From contig LNAC01000039.1 in the NCBI GenBank assembly GCA_002007465.1, positions 4,508,667-4,572,666 on the forward strand: a stretch of DNA of 64,000 nucleotides. Direction: 5' to 3'. The notes below the pieces were generated by a model, which had not been told where the DNA came from, made no database searches, and saw nothing but the letters and a program-made list of their open reading frames with translations. The stretch's first letter is position 1. Each line of letters opens with the position of its first letter. The translations under genes were made by a program, and so were the position numbers. This stretch comes from Ailurus styani. Taxonomy: Eukaryota > Chordata > Mammalia > Carnivora > Ailuridae. Positions 16,099 to 26,905 of the stretch are shown here, piece by piece.

Positions 16099-16633
16099 AT
16101 ATTTTCAGGGCTTTAAATATATGTGTGTGTATATACAATGGAGTACTATGCAGCTATCAAAAGAAACGAAATCTTGCCGTTTGCAATGANGCAACGACAT
16201 GGATGGAACTGGAGGGTATTATGCTGAGCGAAATAAGTCAGTCAGAGAAAGACGATTATCATATGATCTCTCTGATATGAGGAACTTGAGGGTCAGGGTG
16301 GGGGGTTGTGGAGTGGTAGGGAGGGAAAAAATAATGAAACAAGATGGGATGGGGAAGGAGACAAACCATAAGAGACTCCTAATCTCACAAAACAAACTGA
16401 GGGTTACTGGGGGGTGGGAAGGTAGGGATAGGGTGGATGGGTTATGGACATTGGGGAGGGTTTGTGCTATGGTGAGTGCTGTGAAAGGTGTAAGCCTGAT
16501 GATTCACAGACCTGTACCCCTGGGGCAAATAATAATAATAATAAAAAAATGCAGTTAAATATATATGTGTGTAAATACATATAAGTATATGTATAATATA
16601 TATAAATATATATATTTAAAGCCCTGAAAATAT
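16099..16633. repeat. 24-bp perfect inverted repeat around the L1 3' end
   Basis: The left arm 16099-16122 reads ATATTTTCAGGGCTTTAAAT plus ATAT. The right arm 16610-16633 is its exact reverse complement. With the L1 and one target copy removed, the arms would be only some 50 bases apart across AT-rich DNA. Confidence 0.9.
16131..16554 (+). mobile_element. L1 3' end (C-terminal ORF2 plus 3' UTR), sense
   Basis: ATACAATGGAGTACTATGCA encodes the end of ORF2 (MEYYAAIKR-like). The carnivore L1 3' UTR follows (GTCAGAGAAAGACGATTATC, GACCTGTACCCCTGGGGC) with an AATAATAATAATAAAAAAA tail. The flanking TTAAATATATGTGTGT-like repeats at 16113 and 16555 look like the target duplication. One ambiguous base lies at 16190. 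Confidence 0.9.
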
Positions 16634-16667
16634 CTATATCTATCTATACATAAATACATATGTATTT

Positions 16668-16669
<2 letters not shown>

Positions 16670-16701
<32 letters not shown>
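16670..16701. repeat. (GT)n microsatellite
   Basis: About 15 uninterrupted GT units. Confidence 0.97.
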
Positions 16702-16704
<3 letters not shown>

Positions 16705-18001
16705 CCCCACGAAAACTTTGGTAAGCTGAAATGGCATAAAGTGGGGAGTATCGCCCCACTTTCCAGAAGTTTGAGTTACACCACTTTGCTTTTAGGAAGG
16801 ACCTGCGTTAGTATAGTAACAGCTATTTTCATAAAAGTTAAAATCCTCTTCAGATTTCTTTCCATTAACATGAGCAGGTACTAATGTAGGTCTTTCCAAG
16901 CAAAGTGGCGTAATGCAGACTTTCAGAAAGCAGGGAACACCTGTGTTGCCAAATTGCCTTAGAGAAAGGATTCTGTATAGCAGTTAATGTTCCCTCAGCA
17001 GAGCATGGAAGTGCCCATTTTGATAAGTATTTGCCAGTCTAAATAGGTAAAAAATGGTATTCTGTTTTAATTTGCATTTGTTTGATAACTAGTAAAGTTG
17101 AATTTTGGTAGGTTTGTTGTATTTCTGTTTCTTTCAAAAATTGCATGTTTCTCTTTTTCTATTAGGGTGTTAATCTTTGTCTTTCTCACATTTAATTGGT
17201 ATTTAATATATAGTATGAACTAGGGATCTAATTTTATTGTCCCCTCCCCTGTAGTAATTAAACAGTACTATTTATTGAATAGTGTTCCTTTCCATTATTG
17301 ATTTCAGAGCCCACTTCATCACAAACTTAATTTAATATTAGAATAATGAATATTCTACTTCTAAAATATTTTTTGCTAATTAAAAATAAAAAGAATTGTT
17401 ATAGTCAAGCCTATTTAATACATACATAATAAAAGTGGTTAGTGTTTAGCTACTTGAGTGGAGTGTGGATGGTACATTATTCTTTTTTCCTTTAAAGCAT
17501 GATTGAGTACAAAAATAGGTAATCGTTGCCCTCTTATTATCCACAACTGCAGGGAACCCACCTGTGTTAAGCTCTTGTCCATGTCCAAAGTTCTACTGTC
17601 TTCCTGAGGGTAGTTGTCTTACTTGCAGCCAAGACTAGCCCAGAAAAGACCCCAGGCTCATTCAACTGGCCTTGAAGTCCTTAGTTAGTGACCATATGCA
17701 TCATAAATATACATTTATAGAAATAGCAACACATTCAGCAAGTCTTCACTATGATCCTTTGAAGGAATAGCCTTTATTTGGTTATGTTTCTCACAGCTCA
17801 CATTTTATCAAACTTGTTAAAAGTTAAAGGAAGCAACTATGAGGTTTAAAGGATGAAAGGCTCCTTGAAAACATGGCTGAAAATGGAAAACTTCTCTAGA
17901 TAGTATTAAGATATCTTGAGGTCCTGAATAGCATGAATTATTAAGTGCCATTAAGGCTCTTCAGGAAGCATAAAGAATGTAATTACTATAAAAGCAGTAT
18001 G

Positions 18002-18208
18002 GGGGCACCTGGGTGGCTCAGTCGGTTAAGCATCTGACTCTTGCTTTCAGCTCGGGTCATGATCTCAGGGTCCTGGGATCAAGCCCTGCATTGGGCTCCA
18101 GGGTGTGTGTGGAGTCAGCTTGAGAGTCTCTCTCTCCCTCTCTCCCTACCCCTCCCCCTACTCTAAAAAAATAAATAAATAAAAATAAATAAATAAAATC
18201 TTAGGGGA
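18002..18208 (+). repeat. CanSINE, sense
   Basis: Head GGGGCACCTGGGTGGCTCAG, AAGCATCTGACTCTTGCTTT, CT-rich part and an (AAAT)n tail with AAAATC. Possible target duplication AAAGCAGTATG / AAAGTGGTATG. Confidence 0.93.
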
Positions 18209-19495
18209 AAAAGTGGTATGTTTACTTTTGTATCATGTAAAGAGGGCGCAAATTGGGGAGGTAATGTCTGCATCATTTAATACCTGTTTTCTTTCGAAAG
18301 TGGCAAAAAGACCCCAAATTTGCTCAACATATAAACATATCCCTTTTATACATTACTTTTGGCCTGAAAGGTAAATGCTGTTTTAATGGAATACTTCCTG
18401 TCAAAAAGTAATAACACTAATACATGTTTGATGTGCCGGATTTCATTTATTGCTTTTGCTGAGATGACCAACTAGTCCAATGAGGACAATGTTGCTAATT
18501 TTAGAGATATCTGTGTTCACTATAGCTGTTGGAAGAAGATTGATTTTATGGTAATGTTACCTTGTTTCGAAAGCAGTCATTTCTACTGTGCTGTCTTTTT
18601 AGTTCTATGTTCATTTTCAGAAAGAGGGTATTATTTTAATTGTGGATATCTGCCCCAAACTTGAATACACAGGGCTCTGAGACAAGAATGAGAGGCAGGA
18701 AATGAGGGGAAACAATGAAGGATGCTGGGGGGGAGAGAGGGTGCAGAATAGGAAGGGTGCTTCATAAGACCCTTTAGTGCTTATTATCATTTTTACCAAA
18801 ATATAATTAGAAAAGGAAGAAAATACAATATATGTGCATATGTGGTTAGTAATTTGGGAGTGGTTGAGTAGTTAAAATGAGGCTGTTATCCATGTGCCCA
18901 CTCTGCCTTCATTATCAAACACAGAAGGGAATGGGCTAGGCCCACAGCTGAGGGGACAGAAAATGCTGTCAACATTGTCTCTGCTAAAGAAATAGAGAAT
19001 ATCTTTTCAAGGATTAGAAGTGGAAACTATGGAGACCAACTTGTTCAAGGTTGTGCAACAGAATATGGGTAACTGTTGGATAATTTTGCTTATTTGTTTC
19101 TGACAGTCTCTGCTTGTCTTTGTAACAAAGTGAAGATATATTTGTTTCTGGTAGAGTAAAGAATGGTGAAAATATGTTCTTATCCTAAAAATAAAATCAC
19201 TATGGTATTATGGCAGTTCTTGAAAATTTTTAAGAGTCTCTCAAAATTCAAGAACCAATGTGTGTTCACTGTCCTCTATATTATGAAAGGAATGGAGCAA
19301 AAAGGAAACATTTGGAAGCAAGATTTTAATTCTGCTCAAAATCTTGGTGACTGTTTTAGATTTTGTGTATGTGTGTGACTTCTGAAGTATAAATACTATT
19401 ATTTTCAAAGGTGTGTTTTATAAAATCACAGTTGTACCTTTCTCCTCCTGAGAAAACATTCTCCTGAGTTATATATCTCAGTAGTGATTTCCTAA

Positions 19496-19741
<246 letters not shown>

Positions 19742-19848
19742 GAGCATAATCGCATAGGCTAAAGTAGTCTTACTACATGTTTGCTGTGAGGAATTCCATT
19801 TTGTTGGTGTCCTGATAGCAGGTCTGGGAAATTGTCATTAATAATTGG

Positions 19849-20006
19849 TGGCTTTCATTTTTTGTAAGATAGAAAATTTCAGAACTTCATCACTGAACAA
19901 AAGTTGTAGCTCCACTAAGACAAACAACCAACATTATTTCTGAGTGCTTCATACAAATGTGGAACGCGAAAGAACCCTCACATTTAAGGAGTCAGCCTTT
20001 GGTTTT
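19849..20006. repeat. 158-bp segment, first copy (exact duplicate of 20062-20219)
   Basis: Starts TGGCTTTCATTTTTTGTAAG and ends GCCTTTGGTTTT before a single N at 20007. The same 158 bases recur at 20062-20219. The identity suggests an assembly artefact rather than an old duplication. Confidence 0.95.
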
Positions 20007-20007
20007 N

Positions 20008-20060
20008 CATGACCTGAGCCGAAAGCAGAGGCTTTAACCCACTGAGCCACCCAGGCGCCC
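20008..20060 (-). repeat. CanSINE head fragment between two single Ns
   Basis: CATGACCTGAGCCGAAAGCA to GAGCCACCCAGGCGCCC, identical to the same part of the young antisense SINE at 3881-4084. It is bounded by N at 20007 and 20061. Confidence 0.93.
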
Positions 20061-20061
20061 N

Positions 20062-20219
20062 TGGCTTTCATTTTTTGTAAGATAGAAAATTTCAGAACTT
20101 CATCACTGAACAAAAGTTGTAGCTCCACTAAGACAAACAACCAACATTATTTCTGAGTGCTTCATACAAATGTGGAACGCGAAAGAACCCTCACATTTAA
20201 GGAGTCAGCCTTTGGTTTT
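20062..20219. repeat. 158-bp segment, second copy
   Basis: Exact repeat of 19849-20006. It follows directly after the SINE head, and its first bases TGGCTTTCATTTTTT would serve as a SINE target duplication. Confidence 0.95.
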
Positions 20220-20419
20220 TCAAGTGAGGGGTCCAAGCAGCATCACTTTGGAATTCTAATGTTGTTTCTTTCCAGAAGCACAACCTGCTCTTGGTGACAC
20301 TGGTGAAGACAAGTCACTAGAGCAGTGACCCTTTCTAGAGTCAATAGCCATTTCAGGTTCTTTTGATGACAGTTGAATTGATATTAATATTCTCAAAAGA
20401 AATAAAGTATTTACCTGTA

Positions 20420-20560
20420 GTGTAGCTTCAGGGTCAGGTTGACTCTCTGTAGTTGAGTGACCTTGGATTAGTTATTTTAACCTCTCCCCACCTCATTTTC
20501 CTTACCTGCAAATGTGAGTGGTGGACACACTTCGGAGTCATTGTGAGGGTGTAGTGAGGG
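20420..20560 (+). repeat. MIR SINE remnant
   Basis: GAGTGACCTTGGATTAGTTA, AACCTCTCCCCACCTCATTT, TTACCTGCAAATGTGAGTGG: the MIR core order of TGACCTTGGGCAAGT, TTAACCTCT and CATCTGTAAAATG. Confidence 0.6.
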
Positions 20561-21719
20561 TTTAGTTAGAAGACTCTTAGTGTTTTTAGCTGAGGTGCCA
20601 TGTACTGACATAGTAAGTTTTGCCACATGAGCAAAATTTTCACACACAGGAGGCTGGAGACTGGTGCGTTCCACTCAGAGGCCTACAATGTCAAGTTCTC
20701 TCATAATGCTCTTCTCTCACAGCATCAGTTTAATATAGCCCTTATTTTGTGCAACAGTGCTTCCCAAACACTATGGGGGTCAGTGCCAGTCTGGTCTTAA
20801 TTGTGTGGACAGACCACAGGCAACTATACCGTTAGCAAATGCTAATGTTACAGCTGTTATCAAATTCTGTGTTACTTCAGGAATGTTTAGAATATACAGG
20901 GGTAGGTCAGAGTTCCTGTTTCTCAGATTTGTTCTTATCAGTGCATATTGTTGGAGTAAACAACTTACTATTTGAGTTTACTTTCCCTGTTAATGAAGCA
21001 CTACTAACTTTTCACATTAAATGATTGCCTCTGAATTTTTGCTGATAAAAAAATGGAAGTAATTATGTTTATTGGGTGAGAGATGAGTGTAAATACCTAT
21101 ATTTAGCTCTAGTGATGAATTGACTATGGGTTAATGTAGGTGATTTTCCAAAATTTTATATTACCTTCCAGTATTAAAGCTATTACCACACAGGTTGGGA
21201 AGAACCAAAACTTAATTTGCTCCTGCAGAAATTAGTCTGTGTATTACGGGTGTACATTAAACCACTTGCATACCTTGAGTTATATAACTGATCACTAAGG
21301 CAGGCAGTGGTCGGAGCTTATTTGGGGCATCAAAAGAAGCTGCTGTTTTCGCCCCATTTTCTTAAAAAAAAGAAAAAAAAGGAAACTGAGGTTGCAGAGA
21401 GAATGTGTCTTGACTGAGATAATTCAGCTCATTAGATGACTCAGCAAGAATCAGCTGCAAGCCTGCCACTGAAAATAAAGTTTTATCAAAGTAGTTAATA
21501 TGGCTCTCTCAGTTGGTTCGGTCTCCTGTTTTTGTGGGGGTTTTTTTCTCCAGAATATCACAATTCCAAAAATCAGTTTATGCTATCAAGAATACATACT
21601 GCTCATAAGAAGTACTTAAAGATACTGTAAGGCAAATTTCAGTGTTTTTATTTTGGACTTTCCAATGTCAGCCACCAAACTGGTTAATTTGGTGACAGTT
21701 AATATGACAATTCTCAGAT

Positions 21720-21985
21720 AAAAATGAATAGTTTAGCCAGAGGCAGTTAACTGGGAGAGAGCGAGGACTTCAGGGTTGGGTGGCGCTGAGTTAGAATTTC
21801 TGCCAGTGTGTGACCTCTGTGACCTATTGAACTCTGGAGAAACCCTTCTTCTCTTCTGTAAAATGGAGAGGACTATGCATACCTCACAGGGTCATTTTGA
21901 AGATTAAGTGAGAAAATGTGTGGGAACTACTTAGTACTGGGTCTGACGCAGAATCAATGTAGTCCTGAAGCTGCCAGGCTCTGGA
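21720..21985 (+). repeat. MIR SINE remnant
   Basis: GTGTGTGACCTCTGTGACCT, TTCTCTTCTGTAAAATGGAG, ATACCTCACAGGGTCATTTT, GAAGATTAAGTGAG follow the MIR order. Confidence 0.65.
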
Positions 21986-21989
21986 CAGA

Positions 21990-22150
21990 TGGCCTCCAGT
22001 TAAAACCTGTGTGACTGTGGGCAAGTTACATAACTGGTCTCAGTCTCAGTGGCCATTATCAGTAAAATAGAGATAATAATGCCATCTAACTTGTACATTT
22101 TTCTGAGCATCAGATGGGATAATGTAAATGCTTACCACATAGCAAATCCA
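21990..22150 (+). repeat. MIR SINE remnant
   Basis: GTGTGACTGTGGGCAAGTTA, TCAGTAAAATAGAGATAATA, GATGGGATAATGTAAATGCT and ACCACATAGCAAAT match the MIR pattern. Confidence 0.7.
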
Positions 22151-23068
22151 ACAGATGTCAGTTCTGTGATTATTCTTTAAGGAGAATCTTTTCCCTTGTT
22201 GTAACATTTATTAAAAAATCATCCAGGGTGACCATAAAATCTGGAAACTTCGATAATATTACTTTATCACTTATTATAATGTAATATCAATACCCACTTT
22301 ATATGTATTTGCTTGTGTTTCCAAACTGGGTGACCATCCTGCATTTTATATTGTGTTTACCGTGATTTATTCTGGTATATTTTTATTGAACGATAAGGGA
22401 AGGGGGAATAATTCTAGCTCTGACTAGAGTTCATTCAAACCAGGTCCTCTTGAGATAACTACTTCCGTTACTCAGTAACTTCCGTTACTCAGAATCCCAC
22501 ATTCATTGATCTGCCTAGAACCTCTAGATGAAGCTTTGTTCTGATTTAGGTTAATATGTCATACATCATCCAAGATGCTATTGATTGATTCAGTGTTTAT
22601 CATATCACCAAGATGTTTTTATTTTTTTTTATTTTTCTATTTTTTTAATGAAACTTTATTTATATTTTATTTTATTTTTTCAGTGATCCAAGATTCATTG
22701 TTTATGCACCACACCCAGTGCTCCATGCAATATGTGCCCTCCTTAACACCTACTACCAGGCTCACCCATCCCCCCTCCCTCTCCCCTCCAAACCCTGAGT
22801 TTGTTTCTCAGAGTCCTCAGTCTCTCATGGTTCGTCTCCCCTTCCAATTTACCCCAATTCACTTTTCCTTTCCTTCTCCTAGAGTCCTCCATTTTATTCC
22901 TTATGTTCCACAAGTAAGTGAAACCATATGATAATGGACTTTCTCTGCTTGACTTATTTCACTCAGCATAATCTCCTTCAGACCCATCCATGTTGATACA
23001 AAAGTTGGGTATTCATCCCTTCTGATAGCTGAATAGTATTCCATTGTATATATGGACCACATCTTCTT

Positions 23069-24246
23069 CTTTTTTATTTTTGAGTTAGAAATATTACCAA
23101 TGGGTTTATTAAGTATAAATTTATACACTTGAGTTAGTAGAAAAATGGAGCACCTGTTTGCTTCAGTCAGTGGAGTGTACAGCTATCTCTGGGGAATGAG
23201 TTTAAGCCTCACATGAGCATAGAGTCTCATTTTATTTTTTTATTACTATTTTTTTTAATTTTACTTTTCCAGTGGTGCAAGATTCATTGTTTATGCACTA
23301 CACCCAGTGCTCCATGCAATATGTGCCCTCCTTAATACCCACCAACAGGCTCATCCATCACCCCTCCCTCCACCCCTCCATAACCCTCAGCTTGTTTCTC
23401 AGAGTCCACAGTCTCTCACAGTCCCTCATGGTTTGTCTCCCCTTCCGATATACCCTAATTCACTTTTCCTTTTCTTCTCCCAGAGCCCTCCATTTTATTC
23501 CTTATGTTCCATAAGTAAGTGAAACCATATGATACTTGACTTTCTCTGTTTGACTCTTTCACTCAGCATAATCTCCTTCAGACCTGTCCAAGTTGATACA
23601 GAAGTTGGGTATTCATCCTTTATGATAGCTGAGTAATATTCCATTATATATATGGATCACATCATCTTTATCCATTCATCTCTTGAAGCACATCTCCCCT
23701 CTTTCCACAGTTAGGCAATTGTGGACATTCCTGCTATGAACATTGGAGTACATATGGCCCTTCTTTTCACTACATCTGTATCTTTGGGGTAAATATCCAG
23801 TAGTGCAATTGTAGGGTCATAGGGTAGCTCTATTTTTAATTTTTTGAGGCATCTCCACACTGTTTTCCAAAGTGGCTGCACCAACTTGCATTCCCACCAA
23901 CAGTGAAAGAGGGTTCCCCTCTCTCCACATCCTCTCCAACACTTGTTGTTTCCTGTCCTGTTGATTTTGGCCATTCTAACTGGTGTGAGATAGCATCTCA
24001 ATGTAGTTTTGATTTGAGTTTCCCTGATGGCTAGTGATGATGAACATTTTTTCATGTGTCTGTTGGCCATTTGTATGTCTTCTTTAGAGAAGTGTCTGTT
24101 CATGTCTTCTGTCCATTTTTTGACATGATTATCTGTTTTTTGGGCATTGAGCTTGAGAAGTTCTTTATAGATCTTAGATATCAGCCCTTTGTCTGTAGTG
24201 TTATTTGTGAATATCTTCTTCCATTTTGTGGGTTGCCTCTTTGTTT
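23069..24246 (-). mobile_element. Inner L1, antisense, carrying a 3' transduction
   Basis: It is flanked by GGACCACATCTTCTT at 23054-23068 and 24247-24261. Reading the minus strand, the L1 (24246 to about 23255) ends in an A-rich tail, then about 165 bases of non-L1 DNA, then a second A-rich tail. That layout is expected of a 3' transduction. The longest ORF2 fragment is the 211-residue frame at 23711-24346, cut by frameshifts and stops elsewhere. Confidence 0.82.
23144..23226 (+). repeat. Old SINE fragment inside the transduced segment
   Basis: GGAGCACCTGTTTGCTTCAG, then GAGTTTAAGCCTCACATGAG: a decayed tRNA-derived CanSINE-like body, opposite in orientation to the L1 that carried it. Confidence 0.45.
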
Positions 24247-24499
24247 GGACCACATCTTCTTTATCCATTTGTCTGTTGAAGGGCATCTGGGTTCTTTCCA
24301 CAGTTTGGCGATTGTGGACATTGCTGCTATGAACATTGGGGTACATATGGCTCTTCTTTTCACTACATCTGTATCTTTGGGGTAAATACCCAGGAGTGCA
24401 ATTGCAGGGTCATAGGGTAGCTCTATTTTTAATTTTTTGAGGAATCTCCACACTGTTTCCAAGATGTTTTTAGATACTAAGCACTAATTACTTCATTGA

Positions 24500-25590
24500 C
24501 CCAGAGTTGGGTGGTTTCCTGGCTCTATTCACTGTCTGATATGTGAGTTCCCTCTGTGTCTCCCCAGGATAGGTCATCCAGCCTGTGCATGGCCAGTCCT
24601 AATTTGTCCTCTGAGCCGTGTCTGGTCGAGGCATTTCTTTTCAGATAGTCCACTTATACAGTTCTTCCCCACATTACCTTGAGGTCTGCTGCTCTGTAAC
24701 TTTACCTACTAATCTCAGTTCGACCCACTGAGACCTAAAGAACACGATTTCCCTATCCGCTTCATAGTCTTTGGACTATTTGAGGACAAGTTCACACCTT
24801 CTCAAAATCTCCTCTTCTTCAGGTTTAATAGCCGCACTCTCTGCAGCTGTTCCTCACAGACTGTGATTTCAAGTCTCTTTGGGATTCAGAATGCTCTCCT
24901 CTTATGGATTCTAGTCCATGTCAGTGTTCTTTTTCAACTGTGGTACCCAGACCTGGGTTCAGGAATGGTCACAGTTTGATCTGATTTGTGCCTAATATCA
25001 TGGAACCATTGGAGCCATTACTCCTCTTATTCTGGTAACTCTGTTTATCATTAACTATAAGATTGCACTAGCTATTTTTAGCAATGCTATCATAATGTTG
25101 ACTCTCTGAGCTTCCTGTCCATTAGAACTCCCAAGTGTTTTTAACATGACCTGCTACCATGCCTTATCTATACCATTCTTGTATGCTCATTCGAGCATTC
25201 TTGGTCATGTTCATATATGCTTTCCCTGCTTCCAAAAGAGAATTTTTAAATGTATTACCTTTTTGTTAACTATTACCTATAGATTTTCAGCTTCTTCAGA
25301 TTTAATCAGCTGGTCATCTTGACCCTAATACAAATCCTTGATGAAAAATGTTAAATAGAATAAGGTAGATGGTAGAGCCTTCTGGGACACCACCAGACAA
25401 CTCCTTCCACCTCAACACTTTTTCATAATTTGGGGTTGGAATTATTTAAATCACTTTAACTTACTCTACTGTCATCATTTAACTATACTGTCCTCCTGCC
25501 CCCATTTCTCTATTTTGTTCACAAATATTGGTTGCTTCACTAAAGTCCATGTGTTATTTCAGAGGGCTCCCATGTTCAATAGGGGAAATA
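24500..25590. repeat. Old CR1/L3-like repeat sequence
   Basis: Parts such as TTGATGAAAAATGTTAAATA, GAGCCTTCTGGGACACCACC and ATTTCTCTATTTTGTTCACA resemble a deeply conserved amniote CR1/L3-type repeat. It is very diverged. The assignment rests on memory of the wording. Confidence 0.4.
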
Positions 25591-25591
25591 G

Positions 25592-25593
<2 letters not shown>

Positions 25594-25622
<29 letters not shown>

Positions 25623-26016
25623 GTCTCCGTAACCTTCCTGTGTGAGTGAGCCAGTGGAATTGAACACTTTTCATACCAGGGACCAGAGAAGAGAAGAACA
25701 GCTGACTTATTAGGTATTGTATGCAAAGGAAGAAGTAGGACCAACTTGCAGTCTCAGTTATCTGATCCCCGGTCCCAAAGCAGGTTTCTGTCCTGCTTCT
25801 GGTGCTCTTCCTCTGAGTAAATGTACTCGCTGGCAGTGGTAGCAAAGATCTTCCCCCTGTCTTGGACTGAGTCCTCTCAGATGTTCTCATTCCCGGTCTG
25901 TCTCAGTTCATCTTCCTTGGGGCAGGGATTTCTCAGGGGCTTCTGTGCTTCTGAGACCCACCCACCCACTAGAGTTGGACTTTTTAAAAAAGTGGTTATG
26001 TTGCTTTATCCTGCTT
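25594..26016 (-). pseudogene. Possible processed-transcript retrocopy, parent unknown
   Basis: A run of 27 T (25594-25620) would be the poly(A) tail of a minus-strand insert. Upstream on that strand a frame (25754 to about 25880) reads RGKIFATTASEYIYSEEE, then HQKQDRNLLWDRGSDN and a stop, followed by about 130 bases that could be a 3' UTR. A rough duplication GGGGAAATAGTCTT / AGGGAAATACAGTT lies at the ends. I do not recognise the parent gene, and the frame upstream is broken. Confidence 0.35.
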
Positions 26017-26271
26017 AGGGAAATACAGTTTAGTAACATTCAGAAAAAAAATCTATGGCCTGTTTTAAGTCACTAACAGATGCTCTCTTAATTGTTTTTC
26101 TCCACATGGTACATTCTGAGCTTAAACACATTCATTATCATGTTTACTTCTTTATCTTAGGTAAGCTAATGGTGAGCAACATTCTTTAGGAAATTCCTTA
26201 TATACTAGCTGATACCTTCTTTATATTCCTTCTCTGCCAAGAGTAAGTGATTACAAAATAGAATTTACACC

Positions 26272-26332
26272 TGTGTGCACATGCATGTGCGTGTGTGCGC
26301 ATGTGCGTGCATGCGCGCGCACACACACACAC
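26272..26332. repeat. 61-bp pure pyrimidine-purine alternation (Z-DNA type)
   Basis: The tract runs TGTGTGCACATGCATGTGCG through ATGCGCGCGCACACACACAC without one break in Y-R alternation. It contains a CGCGCGC core. Confidence 0.95.
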
Positions 26333-26834
26333 CTTAAACAATTAGTCCATGCTTTTTCATTCTTCTGATCTGATAGTCTGATTCTGCTATGAGAAAAGCA
26401 AATGAGATTAGACTGGTGTATTTTGGATGTGGATTCGTGGAAGTCACTGGTCATCTTTTTAGATCTCACAACACATCTCTATTTAATACTTGATTCTCTT
26501 ATCTTGCCAGAATTGACATTACTCTCATTGATGTATACTTTTGGAATCTATTACCCTCTCACTTTTGAGCATCGAGACTGCATTTGCCCATTTTTAGCGT
26601 AAGTTCCATTCTTCACTCTTCTTGGAAAGATGATTAAGCCCAGTCATACCAGGACACTTGAATTCTTTTAGAGATGCTCTGCTGTTTCCTTTCGTCTCTT
26701 GCTTGGACTGTACATGCTTCTCTGTTCTCTTGTTTTTATCTTTCCAGCATGAAACTCCTCATGACTGTTGAAGATAGAAGGAATGCTGGGATTAGGTAGC
26801 TCTCCTTGTTCTGTCATTATTTTCGACACAGCAT

Positions 26835-26905
26835 TTCTAACACTGTTCTATGTGTCAGACACACAGTAGGTGCTCAATAAATGTTGAAAGATTGGATGAA
26901 TTATC
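26835..26905 (+). repeat. L2/MIR 3' terminus
   Basis: CACACAGTAGGTGCTCAATA and AATGTTGAAAGATTGGATG match the shared L2 3' end. Confidence 0.6.

Larger units (their letters stand above)
22622..24458 (-). mobile_element. Outer L1, antisense, interrupted by a second insertion
   Basis: The 14-bp duplication CCAAGATGTTTTTA at 22608-22621 and 24459-24472 marks both ends. The L1 occupies 22622-23068 and 24247-24458. On the minus strand it gives ORF2 C-terminal protein (WSIYTMEYYSAIRRDEY and SEISQAEK) and the 3' UTR. It is strongly 5'-truncated. Confidence 0.88.

Noticed and set aside
23711..24346. 211-residue minus-strand open frame, the longest clean one in the window
   Set aside because: It is L1 ORF2 C-terminal sequence of the inner antisense L1, cut at both ends; not a host gene.
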